Part shown: positions 51,863-60,293 of the stretch, piece by piece
How the letters are laid out: each line of letters begins with the position of its first letter
Position numbering within the stretch: position 1 is the stretch's first letter
Notes under the pieces: generated by a model
The model's database searches: none
What the model was told of the DNA's origin: nothing
What the model saw: only the letters and a program-made list of their open reading frames with translations
Made by a program: the position numbers and the translations under genes
NCBI GenBank assembly: GCA_030657355.1
Contig: CP131057.1
Span: 737,790 to 801,789 of the forward strand
Reading direction: 5' to 3'
Source of the DNA: Radicibacter daui
Lineage (GTDB): Bacteria; Pseudomonadota; Alphaproteobacteria; Radicibacterales; Radicibacteraceae
Length of the DNA: 64,000 bases

Positions 51863-52359
51863 TACCGCCCGCGCGATCCCGCAATCGGGTTCGGCATATA
51901 TCCGGTAAAGCCGGCAATCTTCCAGCGCCCGCCGACCTTGCGGCAGAAATAGAGCGTCTGCCAGCTCATCGGCTCCGGCGTGCCGTCGGCACGCTCCAGG
52001 AGGCCGTCGAATTTCTTGTGCACGAGCGCAAGCTCGCCATTGATGTCGATATCGCGCAGCACCGTTGCCATGAAGATGCCGGCGCGAAGATCGCCCTTAT
52101 AGGCCGTGCGCTGCGTCTCCTGCGCCTGCCGCAGCCATTCGGCGCGATACCCGGCCAAATCCCAGGCCATCCGCCAGGCATCGGGGTTGGGCGACCAGTG
52201 AGCGTGGATGCCCATGAAGCCTTCTTCAATGAAATCTTCCGCCACCAGGCTCCAGTCGGCAGCCAGAAAGGCGGTGATGTCACGCTCCACCAGCATCTGC
52301 CAGATGGCGTGGCGGTCGGTGTCGGCGGCGGGAAACGGGTTCTGTTCGTAAAGCGACAT
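51862..52359 (-). CDS. NTF2/SnoaL-like protein, unidentified role
   Basis: A 165-residue protein with the start MSLYEQNPFPAADTDRHAIWQMLVERDITAFLAADWSLVAEDF, a helix-rich opening followed by GRWKIAGFTGYMP, the last strand typical of SnoaL/NTF2-fold proteins. Substrate unknown. ATG 52359 has AAAGG about 12 bases upstream. It precedes the terminator and lies downstream of the hydroxyproline genes on the same strand, so it may be the last gene of that unit. Confidence 0.75.
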   Translation of the reverse strand: MSLYEQNPFPAADTDRHAIWQMLVERDITAFLAADWSLVAEDFIEEGFMGIHAHWSPNPDAWRMAWDLAGYRAEWLRQAQETQRTAYKGDLRAGIFMATVLRDIDINGELALVHKKFDGLLERADGTPEPMSWQTLYFCRKVGGRWKIAGFTGYMPNPIAGSRGR

Positions 52360-52454
52360 GAGGGGCCGATTGCCTTTCAAGGCGGGGAAGAGGGCCGGAG
52401 AGGTCCCTTCCTTATGCCCTGAAAAGCAGCGACTTCAAGCCCCTGCCGGTGCGC

Positions 52455-53498
52455 TTACCCTGCGGTTTTCGGCCCCGGAAACAGCTTCACGCCTTCAGGT
52501 GCCAACTGGAAGCCGTTCATGTACGGGTCGCGGTCATCGAGGAAGATGGTGTTGTAGCCGGTTCGCCGGGCCCAGCCTTCGATGCTCGGCACGATGGCCG
52601 GACGGCCGGCAACTGTCACTTCCTGTTCGATGCGACCGGTAAAGAGCGATCCGATCACGCTCTCATGCACAAAATCCGTACCCGGCTTCAGCCGGCCCTT
52701 GCCGTAGAGATGGGCCATGCGGGCGGAGGTACCGGTGCCGCAAGGGCTGCGGTCGATGGCGCGATCGCCATAGAACACGGCGTTGCGTGCACTGGCACCT
52801 TCCACTGTCGGTTCACCCGTCCACTGGATATGCGAAATGCCGCCGATGGCCGGGTTTTCCGGATGCGTCACCGTATATTTCGCATTGAGCGCCGCGCGCA
52901 GCTTCGGGCTCCAGTCGAGAAGCCGGGAAACGCTCACGGCGCCAAGGCCGGGGAAGTTCTCCTGCGGCTCGACAATCGCGTAAAAATTGCCGCCATAGGC
53001 CACATCGACACGGATGGTGCCGAGACCCTCGACCTCCGCTTCCAGTCCCTCTTCGGCCAGGAACGCCGGCACATTGGTAAGCTTCACGCTCTCCACGAAA
53101 GCGCCGACCTGCCGGTATTCGGCAATCACGAGGCCTGCCGGCGTGTCGAGCCGCAGCACACCCGGCGTCTTCGGTTGCACGAGGCCTGCTTCGATGGCCA
53201 TCGTAACCGTTCCGATGGTGCCGTGGCCGCACATGGGCAGGCAGCCGGAGGTTTCGATGAATAGCACGGCTACATCGCAGTCAGGGCGCGTCGGCGGATA
53301 AAGGATGGAGCCGGACATCATGTCGTGCCCGCGCGGCTCGAACATCAGGCCGGTGCGGATCCAGTCGAACTCGGCCAGAAAATGTGCCCGGCGCTCGATC
53401 ATGGTCGCGCCCTTAAGCTGCGGCCCGCCGCCCGCCACCAGCCGCACCGGATTGCCGCAGGTATGGCCGTCGATACAGAAGAAGGTCTGGCTGGTCAT
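52455..53498 (-). CDS. 4-Hydroxyproline 2-epimerase (proline racemase superfamily)
   Basis: A 347-residue enzyme that converts trans-4-hydroxy-L-proline to cis-4-hydroxy-D-proline. It has both catalytic cysteines: Cys90 in MCGHGTIG and Cys253 in DRSPCGTGTSA. The two-Cys form distinguishes epimerases/racemases from the Thr-containing 3-hydroxyproline dehydratases. The dedicated neighbours (D-amino acid oxidase, DapA-like deaminase, GntR) support hydroxyproline rather than proline. ATG 53498 begins MTSQTFFCIDGHTCGNPV. It is 20 bp from the oxidase stop. Confidence 0.93.
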   Translation of the reverse strand: MTSQTFFCIDGHTCGNPVRLVAGGGPQLKGATMIERRAHFLAEFDWIRTGLMFEPRGHDMMSGSILYPPTRPDCDVAVLFIETSGCLPMCGHGTIGTVTMAIEAGLVQPKTPGVLRLDTPAGLVIAEYRQVGAFVESVKLTNVPAFLAEEGLEAEVEGLGTIRVDVAYGGNFYAIVEPQENFPGLGAVSVSRLLDWSPKLRAALNAKYTVTHPENPAIGGISHIQWTGEPTVEGASARNAVFYGDRAIDRSPCGTGTSARMAHLYGKGRLKPGTDFVHESVIGSLFTGRIEQEVTVAGRPAIVPSIEGWARRTGYNTIFLDDRDPYMNGFQLAPEGVKLFPGPKTAG

Positions 53499-53518
53499 TT
53501 TTGTCGGTTGTTCCCGGC

Positions 53519-54796
53519 TTAATTCGAGAAGGCAAAACGCTGCGCCCGATAGGGCGCGGGGTCGACGGTCGGGGTCCTGTCCTCCACCATATCGGCAATC
53601 ATCTCGCCGGTAATGGCGGACTGGGTAAGGCCATGATGCGCGTGGCCGAAGGCATAGAACAGCTTGCCCTCGCCCTCGCTCGCCGGCCCGATCACCGGCA
53701 GACTGTCCGGCAATGACGGGCGAAAGCCCATCCAGCGCGCCCCTTCAGAGGCATCGAGGCCGGGCAGCAGGCGCTTTGCCTTTGCAATCATGGCATCGAC
53801 ACGCCGCCAGTCCGGCTCGGCCTTGAGGCCGCCGAACTCCACCGCTCCACCAATGCGCAGCCCCGTCGCCAGTGGCGACAGCACGAAACCGTGCCCGTAA
53901 AGCATCATGAAACGGCGGATGGCGATGCCCGGATTGGGCACAGTGATGTTGTAGCCGCGCTCGGTGTCGAGCGGTACCTCGTCACCCAGGCTGGCGGCCA
54001 GTGGCTTCGACCAGGCGCCGGCGGCTATGATAACCCGCTCCGCCTCCAGCTCGCGCCCGTCATCCGTTACCAGCACCGGGCCTTGCCAGTTCTTTCCGCG
54101 CCGCTCCACCCGCAGGATATTGACCTTGGCGAAGCGAACGCCGCGGCCGCGCAGATGCGCCGCAAGGTCAAGGCAGACCCCGTGCGGATCATCCACCTGC
54201 ACCCAGCCGGGCAGGAACGCGCCGCCGGCAATATGGGGCGCCAGCTCCGGCTCCATGTCATGAACACCATCGCCATCCAGCATCTCGATCTGGATGCCGT
54301 GGCGGCGCTGGAGTGCATATTCCGCCTGATGCGCCGCCATGACCCGTGCATCCTCGAACACATCAAGGCAGCCGTCGCGCTTCACCCGGCGCAGGAGCCC
54401 CGCCTCTTCCCACACCGTCTCCCAGGCCGGGAGCGCCGCGCCGTTAAGGGCGGCGATGGCGGTGATCGAGCGCTCGACCTGCGCCGGGCGCGAGGCCCAG
54501 AGAAAGCGCAGCATCCAGCCCGCAAGGTTGGGCAGGTAGGCCGGGCGAATGGCGAGGGGCCCCAGCGGGTCCATCAGCCATCCGGGCAGGGATTTCCAGA
54601 TACCGGGGCTCGCCAGCGGCGTCACATCCGTCCAGGCAATTCCGGCGGCATTGCCGCGCGAAGTGCCGCTGCCCGGCTCGTTACGCTCGATGAGCGTGAC
54701 GGCATAACCGCGCCGGGTCAGTGCCAACGCGCAGTTAAGGCCGACGATACCGCCACCGACGATGTGAACGCTTTTTACCGCTGGCTGTTTGCCCAA
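53519..54796 (-). CDS. FAD-dependent D-hydroxyproline oxidase/dehydrogenase
   Basis: A 425-residue flavoprotein of the DadA/DAO family. VHIVGGGIVGLNCALALTRRG is the FAD-binding Rossmann motif near residue 10, GNAAGIAW the second contact, and LPVIGP plus HAHHGLTQSAITG the C-terminal FAD site. It should oxidise cis-4-hydroxy-D-proline to pyrroline-4-hydroxy-2-carboxylate. No ATG is near the family start; I use TTG 54796, which gives a few residues (LGKQPAVKSVHIVGG) before the first strand and has AAGAGA upstream. It lies between the epimerase and deaminase genes. Confidence 0.88.
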   Translation of the reverse strand: MGKQPAVKSVHIVGGGIVGLNCALALTRRGYAVTLIERNEPGSGTSRGNAAGIAWTDVTPLASPGIWKSLPGWLMDPLGPLAIRPAYLPNLAGWMLRFLWASRPAQVERSITAIAALNGAALPAWETVWEEAGLLRRVKRDGCLDVFEDARVMAAHQAEYALQRRHGIQIEMLDGDGVHDMEPELAPHIAGGAFLPGWVQVDDPHGVCLDLAAHLRGRGVRFAKVNILRVERRGKNWQGPVLVTDDGRELEAERVIIAAGAWSKPLAASLGDEVPLDTERGYNITVPNPGIAIRRFMMLYGHGFVLSPLATGLRIGGAVEFGGLKAEPDWRRVDAMIAKAKRLLPGLDASEGARWMGFRPSLPDSLPVIGPASEGEGKLFYAFGHAHHGLTQSAITGEMIADMVEDRTPTVDPAPYRAQRFAFSN

Positions 54797-54845
54797 GATC
54801 TCTTGTCGCCCCTTGCCCTTCCAGCCTGTTACCGCCCTGGCCTGA

Positions 54846-55739
54846 TCAGACGGCCGGCAGAGCCGGCCGCGTCTCGATGGCCTTGCGGATGATCGCTTCC
54901 AGCCGGGCGCGCTCGGCGCCGGCATGGGAGATACGCGGTGCGCGGCAACGGTCGGTCGATCCGATGGCCAGCACCTCGGCAAGCTTGATGTTCTGGACGA
55001 GGAAGGTGGAAACGTCGAGATCCAGCAGCGGACGGAACCAGCGATAGATCGCCCGCGCCTCCTCCAGACGACCGGCCCGGGCAAGGCGCCAGATGGCAAC
55101 CGTTTCCTTCGGGAAGGCAACGACGAGACCGGCGACCCAGCCATCCACGCCCATCACGATGCTTTCCAGCGCCAGATTGTCAACACCGGTGAAGACATCG
55201 AAACGCGAACCAAAACGGTTGAAAACCTCGGTCGCGCGGCGGATGTCATCCGTCGATTCCTTCATCGCGACGATGAGCGGCTCGGCTGCCAGCTGCTCGA
55301 ACATATCGAGGCTGACGTCAACGCCATAGGCAACCGGGTTGTTGTAGATCATCGCCGGCAGGCCGCCGGCACGGGTGACTTCCAGCAGATGGGCAACCGT
55401 CTCATGCGGGGCGGAGCGATAGGGCACACCCGGCAGCAGCATGAAGCCATCGGCACCGGCCTTTGCCGCCGCTTCCGCCGCCTTCACGGCGCGCTTGGTG
55501 GAGCTTTCGCATACCGTCATCAGCACCGGGCGGCTGCCGGCCACCTTGCGGGCAAGCTTCAGGATTTCCAGCTTTTCTTCCGGCTCCAGCGCCATCGCCT
55601 CGCCCAGGGAGCCGCCGATGATCAGCCCGTCCACCCCGGCATCGATCTGCAGGCCGAAACAGCGCTCCATCTCGGTCATGTCGAGCCCGTCATTGGCCGT
55701 GAATTTGGTGGTTACCGCCGGAAAAACACCCTTCCACAT
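54846..55739 (-). CDS. DapA-family pyrroline-4-hydroxy-2-carboxylate deaminase (inferred)
   Basis: A 297-residue (beta/alpha)8 protein of the dihydrodipicolinate synthase family. GGSLGEAMALEPEEK, Tyr132 in IYNNP and Schiff-base Lys160 in VAMKES are all in place. In hydroxyproline degradation a DapA-like deaminase turns pyrroline-4-hydroxy-2-carboxylate into alpha-ketoglutarate semialdehyde; the cluster context supports this role. True DapA is less likely because of the neighbours. ATG 55739 has AAAGG 9 bases upstream. It is the first gene of the leftward unit and is divergent from the GntR gene across two operator-like repeats. Confidence 0.9.
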   Translation of the reverse strand: MWKGVFPAVTTKFTANDGLDMTEMERCFGLQIDAGVDGLIIGGSLGEAMALEPEEKLEILKLARKVAGSRPVLMTVCESSTKRAVKAAEAAAKAGADGFMLLPGVPYRSAPHETVAHLLEVTRAGGLPAMIYNNPVAYGVDVSLDMFEQLAAEPLIVAMKESTDDIRRATEVFNRFGSRFDVFTGVDNLALESIVMGVDGWVAGLVVAFPKETVAIWRLARAGRLEEARAIYRWFRPLLDLDVSTFLVQNIKLAEVLAIGSTDRCRAPRISHAGAERARLEAIIRKAIETRPALPAV

Positions 55740-55762
55740 AATCCAGCCCTTTCCCGTTCGCG

Positions 55763-55776
55763 CTGTGATATATCAG
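55763..55776 (+). promoter_or_regulatory. GntR-type operator 1 (CTGTGATATATCAG)
   Basis: Contains the perfect palindrome TGATATATCA. The exact reverse complement of the 14-mer occurs at 55820-55833, and both lie between the divergent hydroxyproline operon and the GntR gene, 23 bp upstream of the deaminase start. Confidence 0.75.
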
Positions 55777-55819
55777 ATGTGACGGTACTATTCCTCCGAT
55801 TGCCCCTGCCGGTCAAGGG

Positions 55820-55833
55820 CTGATATATCACAG
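55820..55833 (-). promoter_or_regulatory. GntR-type operator 2 (inverted copy)
   Basis: CTGATATATCACAG, exact reverse complement of operator 1, centres 57 bp apart. It lies just upstream of the GntR coding start, suiting autorepression. Confidence 0.75.
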
Positions 55834-55858
55834 CATGAAGAAAGGATACCGGCATCCG

Positions 55859-56533
55859 ATGCAAAGCGCAGAAAGCCTCTCCCTTGCGGCCTATCACGGG
55901 CTGGAAGCCCTGCTTGTCACGCTGGAGCTTGCCCCGGGCAGCCTAGTCAGCGAGGCACAGCTGGGCGAGCGGCTTGGCATGGGCCGCACGCCGATCCGCG
56001 AGGCCATCCAGCGTCTTTCCTGGGAAGGGTTACTGCGCATACGCCCGCGCCACGGCATCGAAGTTACCGCCATCGATCCGGCGGATTTCGCCCGCGTGCT
56101 GGCCGCCCGCTACAGCATTGAGCTGCTGCTGACCGGCGCCGCGGCGGAAAACGCCGACCGGGCAGCACGCGCCGCCCTCGCCGACTGCGCTACCGAGATG
56201 ACGGCGGCCGCTGAAGCCGGCGATGTGAAGCTCTATCTGGCACTCGACAAACGCTTTGACGAGATTGTTGCCGATGCTGCCGGCAATATGTTTGCCGCGC
56301 GGGTTGCTGCACCGCTGCAAACCCTCTCACGGCGCTTCTGGTTTTGTTATTTCGCCGATCGCGACCTGCTGCCCTCGGCGCGCCAACACGTGACCCTCAT
56401 GCGCCATATCAGCGCCGGCAAGGCCGCCGAGGCCCGGCAGGAGGCGGCAAAGCTGATGGCACATCTGCAAGAGCAGGCCGCCGCGATTGACGAGGCCGGG
56501 GTCGCTCCTGCACCTCAGGCCCTCGGCCCTTAA
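55859..56533 (+). CDS. GntR-family (FCD) regulator of hydroxyproline catabolism
   Basis: A 224-residue FadR-subfamily regulator: winged helix with LAPGSLVSEAQLGERLGMGRTPIREAIQRLSWEGLLRIRPRHGIEVTAI, then an FCD helical effector domain with its metal-binding Asp/His positions (ALDKRFDEIV, RQHVTLMRHI). I chose ATG 55859 because AAGAAAGGA lies before it; ATG 55835 directly touches operator 2 and has no ribosome site. It should repress the divergent hydroxyproline genes until an intermediate binds. Confidence 0.9.
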   Translation: MQSAESLSLAAYHGLEALLVTLELAPGSLVSEAQLGERLGMGRTPIREAIQRLSWEGLLRIRPRHGIEVTAIDPADFARVLAARYSIELLLTGAAAENADRAARAALADCATEMTAAAEAGDVKLYLALDKRFDEIVADAAGNMFAARVAAPLQTLSRRFWFCYFADRDLLPSARQHVTLMRHISAGKAAEARQEAAKLMAHLQEQAAAIDEAGVAPAPQALGP

Positions 56534-56560
56534 ATTCAGAATCAGGCGCCGTGCAAAAAC

Positions 56561-56597
56561 AAAAAGGCCTGCAGGATTTCTCCTGCAGGCCTTTTTT
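56561..56597. terminator. Bidirectional intrinsic terminator between GntR and the cold-shock gene
   Basis: AAAAAGGCCTGCAGGA pairs with TCCTGCAGGCCTTTTTT across TTTC. Both strands end in T-runs, fitting convergent genes on either side. Confidence 0.93.
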
Positions 56598-56622
56598 ACC
56601 GTACTGTCAGACGGCCTGAAGA

Positions 56623-57249
56623 TCAGGCGCGACGCAGCGAAACGGCTTCCGGACCCTTGGCGCCCTGACGGACCTCAACGCGCACGGCCTCACCTTCGGC
56701 GAGCGAGCCGAAGCCCGAACGCTCGACGGCACTGATGTGCACGAACACATCCTTGCCACCGTTGCTCGGAGCGATGAAACCAAAGCCCTTTTCGGTGTTG
56801 AACCACTTGACGGTACCGTCCGTCTCGGTGGTCGGACCATTGTCGAAATCGCGATCGAAGGAACGGCCGCCACGCGGGGCGCCGCCACCGAAACCACCGG
56901 CACGGGGGCCGCTGCTGCTCGGGCCACGGGACGGAGCAGCGGTGCTCAGATCCACATCGTGGACGGCACTCACCTGCGGGCCCTTCTGGCCCTGATCGAG
57001 GTCGACAACAACAGTCGCGCCTTCCGGCAGGCTGTCATGGCCGATCATTTCGATAACGGAGATGTGGAGGAAAGCGTCGGCCGAGCCATCTTCGGGCGCG
57101 ACGAAACCGAAGCCCTTGGTCGGGTTGAACCACTTGACGGTGGCCCGAACGTTGGAGGCAATCGGGGTGGACTGACGGGAGGTGGGGCGGGGAGAGTTGG
57201 GGCGCATCCGATAACGTCGCTTTACATAGTGGTCGGCGAGCAGGCACAT
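56623..57249 (-). CDS. Double cold-shock-domain protein
   Basis: A 208-residue protein with two CSDs: first at about 35-100 ([30 protein letters not shown]) and second at about 143-207 ([34 protein letters not shown]), joined by a Gly/Arg/Ser-rich linker. Both keep the RNP1-like KGFGF and RNP2-like VFVHIS motifs that bind single-stranded nucleic acid. Such two-domain forms are common in alphaproteobacteria and act as RNA chaperones. GTG/ATG choice: ATG 57249 is the outer start; ATG 57207 ([12 protein letters not shown]) is an alternative with no better ribosome site. Confidence 0.88.
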   Translation of the reverse strand: MCLLADHYVKRRYRMRPNSPRPTSRQSTPIASNVRATVKWFNPTKGFGFVAPEDGSADAFLHISVIEMIGHDSLPEGATVVVDLDQGQKGPQVSAVHDVDLSTAAPSRGPSSSGPRAGGFGGGAPRGGRSFDRDFDNGPTTETDGTVKWFNTEKGFGFIAPSNGGKDVFVHISAVERSGFGSLAEGEAVRVEVRQGAKGPEAVSLRRA

Positions 57250-57722
57250 GCCCGCTCTTTACCTGAACTATTCGCGTATCCGCTGCCGAGCCCGATAAAG
57301 CAAGAGAAAACTATAATTTAGCTGCTCAAATATCTTGTTACGCTGTGCATGCGTCACGCCTGCACCGGAGGAAGATGAAAAGGTGTTTTACAAAAATGCT
57401 CTGCAACCCCCTGTTTAAGTTAGTGAAGGGGGTTCGCGGCAGAACGTCGCGGCTCATTCCGTTAGTCAAATCTCTGATCGCCAAAGATTTCCTCCGGGCG
57501 ATTTTACGATAACGCAATCACCCCGGCGAGACCGGTTTCGCGCCACCTGACCGGTTGCACGGGAGGGGGTGATTCGTGAACAGATTTTGACCCCGACCCA
57601 TCCGGACGGATATTTTAACGGAAATGGCAAGCTGCCCGCCAAGTGTCTTTTCCCTGCCATAACTCCGTGATAATAAATTTCCGAAGAATTTCGAAAATTT
57701 CCGACAGACGCAGGAGATCCCC
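57250..57722. other. Long intergenic region upstream of cold-shock and galE genes
   Basis: AT-richer than its surroundings. It includes the leader of the cold-shock gene, a candidate 45-residue ORF (57375-57512), an 8-bp dyad AACCCCCT / AGGGGGTT at 57405-57434 inside that ORF, and an AT-rich stretch at 57667-57700 that could be the galE promoter. Confidence 0.5.
57375..57512 (+). CDS. Possible small basic protein (45 aa), unidentified
   Basis: ATG 57375 follows CGGAGGAAG and opens a 45-codon frame (MKRCFTKMLCNPLFKLVKGV...) ending with TAA at 57512. The product has twelve Lys/Arg and one acidic residue and alternates hydrophobic with basic residues, so it could form a cationic amphipathic helix or bind nucleic acid. 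Codon use is more AT-rich than the neighbours. A dyad at 57405-57434 lies within it, so the segment could instead be a structured RNA leader. I cannot assign a family. Confidence 0.35.
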   Translation: MKRCFTKMLCNPLFKLVKGVRGRTSRLIPLVKSLIAKDFLRAILR

Positions 57723-58724
57723 ATGGACCGGCAGAGCATTCCCATTCTGGTAACGGGGGGCGCGGGATATATCGGCTCCCATGCTGTCTGGGCATTGACC
57801 GATGCCGGGTACCCCGTGGTGGTGATCGACAATCTCTCCACCGGACGCCGCGCCTCCCTGCCCTCCCATATCCCCTTTATCCTGGGCGATATCGGCGACC
57901 GCAACCTGTTGGCCTCCGTCCTCGACGAACATGCCATCGCTGCGGTGATGCATTTCGCCGGGTCGATCATCGTGCCCGAATCCGTTGAACGCCCCCTCGC
58001 CTACTATGGCAACAATACCATCAACAGCCATGGGCTGATCGAAGTTTGCCATCAGGCAGGCGTCAAAAACTTCATTTTTTCGTCGACCGCAGCCGTATAT
58101 GGCGAACCGGAACATATTCCGCTCACTGAAACGGCAGCTACGCGTCCGCTCAATCCTTACGGCACCTCGAAGCTGATGACGGAATGGATGCTGCGCGATA
58201 CCTCTGCGGCACATGGGCTGCGTTACGCTGCGCTGCGCTATTTCAACGTCGCCGGCGCCGATGCTGCCCTGCGGACCGGCCAGTCGAGCCCGATTGCAAC
58301 CCATCTGCTGAAAATCGCTGCCGAAGTCGCCACCGGCAAGCGCGCGAGCATGAGCATTTTCGGTGAAGATTATCCGACGCCCGACGGCACCTGCATTCGC
58401 GACTATATCCATGTCAGCGATCTCGCCGACGCTCATGTGCTGGCTCTGGAATATCTGCTGAAGGGTGGCGAAAGCCGGGTGATGAACTGCGGATACGGCC
58501 ACGGCTTCTCGGTCAAGGAGGTGATTGCCGCCGTCGAACAGGTCATCGGCCGGCCGCTCACCAAACAGTTTGGCCCGCGCCGTGCCGGAGATTCGCCGGA
58601 ACTGGTGGCGGATTCCTCCCTGCTGCGCTCCCGGCTCGGCTGGACGCCGCGTTTCGACGATCTGCCGACCATCATCCGCACGGCCCTTGCCTGGGAAGAG
58701 AAACTGGCCGCGATTGCTGCCTGA
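57723..58724 (+). CDS. galE: UDP-glucose 4-epimerase
   Basis: A 333-residue extended SDR. VTGGAGYIGSH (10-20) binds NAD; SSTAAVYGEP, NPYGTSKLMTEW (Tyr-x-x-x-Lys) and RYFNVAGAD are GalE-specific, and YPTPDGTCIRDYIHVSDLADAH is the substrate signature. It interconverts UDP-glucose and UDP-galactose and may supply sugar nucleotides for surface polysaccharides, possibly including the exopolysaccharide system at 21-30 kb. ATG 57723 has GCAGGAG 7 bases upstream. A terminator follows. Confidence 0.95.
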   Translation: MDRQSIPILVTGGAGYIGSHAVWALTDAGYPVVVIDNLSTGRRASLPSHIPFILGDIGDRNLLASVLDEHAIAAVMHFAGSIIVPESVERPLAYYGNNTINSHGLIEVCHQAGVKNFIFSSTAAVYGEPEHIPLTETAATRPLNPYGTSKLMTEWMLRDTSAAHGLRYAALRYFNVAGADAALRTGQSSPIATHLLKIAAEVATGKRASMSIFGEDYPTPDGTCIRDYIHVSDLADAHVLALEYLLKGGESRVMNCGYGHGFSVKEVIAAVEQVIGRPLTKQFGPRRAGDSPELVADSSLLRSRLGWTPRFDDLPTIIRTALAWEEKLAAIAA

Positions 58725-58754
58725 CTGTTCTCCCGTTCCCTTCGGATTTGCACG

Positions 58755-58787
58755 AACGCCGGCCTTTGAGGCCGGCGTTTTGTTTTT
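58755..58787 (+). terminator. Intrinsic terminator after galE
   Basis: AACGCCGGCC pairs with GGCCGGCGTT across TTTGA, followed by TTGTTTTT. Confidence 0.92.
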
Positions 58788-59160
58788 ATTCCCCATGATC
58801 CTCCACGCTGCGGCACTCCGGCACGAGCCAAAGTGTCGCTACACGCTCAAGTGGAAACACGTGTTACGATCCTGGGTGGGTGGAATTAAGCCGCGACCAG
58901 CGACGGATCCGGCTTTATCCAACGTTAAATCGGGTCGTCCATGGCCTTTCGGCCCGCAATCCGCCCGGCCCCGGCCCCTGGGACCCGGCACAGTGATAAG
59001 GGCGGGTGCGTCATTCTGGCCGAAATGTCGTGGGTTGAGGGTGCCTACGTCTTTTGTTCATATTGTGCCCTCGTCTGGACAATTTTAGAAATACACTACT
59101 AAGTCTTAGAAATGCACTCACCGGTTCCGCCCCCGGGGCCGGCCTCTCAGGAGACTTTTG
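58788..59160. other. Intergenic region upstream of the XRE regulator
   Basis: No gene is supported here. GC-rich up to about 59030, then an AT-rich promoter-like stretch (59040-59120) that carries a tandem operator-like repeat. Confidence 0.45.
59085..59118 (+). promoter_or_regulatory. Tandem 13-bp direct repeats TTAGAAATRCACT
   Basis: TTAGAAATACACT (59085-59097) and TTAGAAATGCACT (59106-59118), spacing 21 bp, exactly two helical turns. They lie 43-76 bp before the XRE start, the expected place for cooperative autoregulation by that protein. Confidence 0.65.
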
Positions 59161-59649
59161 ATGATTGAAGTCAAACGGCGCCGCGGGCGCCCCTCGATCA
59201 AGAAGGACGGCCCGAACCCGGTTGACGTCCATGTCGGCTCGCGTGTTCGCCTGCGCCGTACCCTGCTCGGCATGAGCCAGGAGAAGCTTGGCGAAGCCAT
59301 CGGCCTTACTTTCCAGCAGGTGCAGAAGTACGAGCGCGGCGCCAATCGCGTTTCCGCCTCCATGCTGCATCGTCTGAGCTACGTGCTCGACGTGCCAATT
59401 TCCTTCTTCTTCGACGACCTCGCCGTCGCCGACCAGGAACGTAACCTCTCCTACGGTGCTTCCGCCGCCTCCCCGGTCATTGCCAGCCAGCAGACGGAAG
59501 TCGCCGGCCTCGACAATGATCTGGTGTTCAAGCGCGAGACGCTGGAACTGGTGCGGTCCTACTACAAGCTGAACCCGGGTGTGCGTCAGGGCATCTACAA
59601 CCTGATTAAGGCTGCCGCCCAGGCCGAAGGTGAAGAAGACATCGACTGA
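59161..59649 (+). CDS. XRE-family helix-turn-helix regulator
   Basis: A 162-residue protein: a basic N terminus ([17 protein letters not shown]) and an HTH_3 domain at about 25-82 ([62 protein letters not shown]). It resembles the small XRE regulators widespread in alphaproteobacteria. ATG 59161 has CAGGAG 8 bases upstream. The C-terminal helix [25 protein letters not shown] suggests an oligomerisation or effector part. It lies between two terminators with tandem operators upstream. Confidence 0.9.
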   Translation: MIEVKRRRGRPSIKKDGPNPVDVHVGSRVRLRRTLLGMSQEKLGEAIGLTFQQVQKYERGANRVSASMLHRLSYVLDVPISFFFDDLAVADQERNLSYGASAASPVIASQQTEVAGLDNDLVFKRETLELVRSYYKLNPGVRQGIYNLIKAAAQAEGEEDID

Positions 59650-59677
59650 TCGGCTGGTCCGTCAGCGACGATTAAAC

Positions 59678-59716
59678 AAAAGGCCCGCCGGCGATTGTCG
59701 GCGGGCCTTTTGTTTT
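59678..59716 (+). terminator. Intrinsic terminator after the XRE gene
   Basis: AAAAGGCCCGCCG pairs with CGGCGGGCCTTTT around GCGATTGT and is followed by GTTTT. Confidence 0.93.
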
Positions 59717-59798
59717 GCCGCACCGTTAGGTGCGCTGCCGACAACATCACTCTATACGGCATCATACTACCGGCTTTCATACCACTGGGTTTCGTTTC

Positions 59799-59817
59799 AA
59801 ATGATATGGTATGAAAT
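59799..59817 (-). repeat. Repeat copy related to the site near the origin (TTCATACCRTATCATYT)
   Basis: On the minus strand this reads ATTTCATACCATATCATTT; the same motif TTCATACCGTATCATCT occurs at 63464-63480 on the plus strand. The two AT-rich islands flank the replication module, 3.7 kb apart. Confidence 0.5.
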
Positions 59818-59849
59818 CAATCTATACCCAATCAGATGAAATTCCCCGC

Positions 59850-60293
59850 TCAACTGATCAGCATCTGCAGCACCAGCGCTTCCTTCAGCGTTACTGCCGG
59901 AAACTCCTGCTTGATCACCTCAACCAGCGCGTCGTGCACAATCACCGAACCATTGCTGCCCCGCAGGTCCGCCGCGCTCGTCCGCCGAAAATAGCGGTTG
60001 AGACCCGCCTGGATCCGGCTGCGCCCGGAATTGAGCTGTGTTGTCTGCACCGGATCCGGCGTATCGAGCCCGACCGTCACACTCAGGAACTTGTTGGTCT
60101 GGGTTTGCGGATCAAACAGCAGCACATAAAACGGGCCAAGCTGGATATAGGTACCGCCCGGCATCTCGCCGCCGCCGATCTTCTCCTCCGCGCCGACAGG
60201 CCATGCAGAGAAGACAGCGCCAACCAGGGCAACTCCAGTCGCGGCAATCACCCCGCGCCGGGAGATCTTCTTTCTCAGCTCTTGATCATCCAC
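59850..60293 (-). CDS. FliL-like exported protein
   Basis: A 147-residue protein with a twin-arginine-like signal (SRRGVIAATGVALVGAVFSAWP) and a mature part that follows FliL: YIQLGPFYVLLFDPQTQTNKFLSVTVGLDTPDP, RSRIQAGLNRYFRRTSAADLRGS and LKEALVLQMLIS. FliL proteins sit at the flagellar basal body or in related periplasmic rings; here no flagellar gene is nearby. GTG 60293 (GGAG upstream) overlaps the end of the methyltransferase gene by 19 bp, implying coupled translation. Confidence 0.65.
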   Translation of the reverse strand: MDDQELRKKISRRGVIAATGVALVGAVFSAWPVGAEEKIGGGEMPGGTYIQLGPFYVLLFDPQTQTNKFLSVTVGLDTPDPVQTTQLNSGRSRIQAGLNRYFRRTSAADLRGSNGSVIVHDALVEVIKQEFPAVTLKEALVLQMLIS

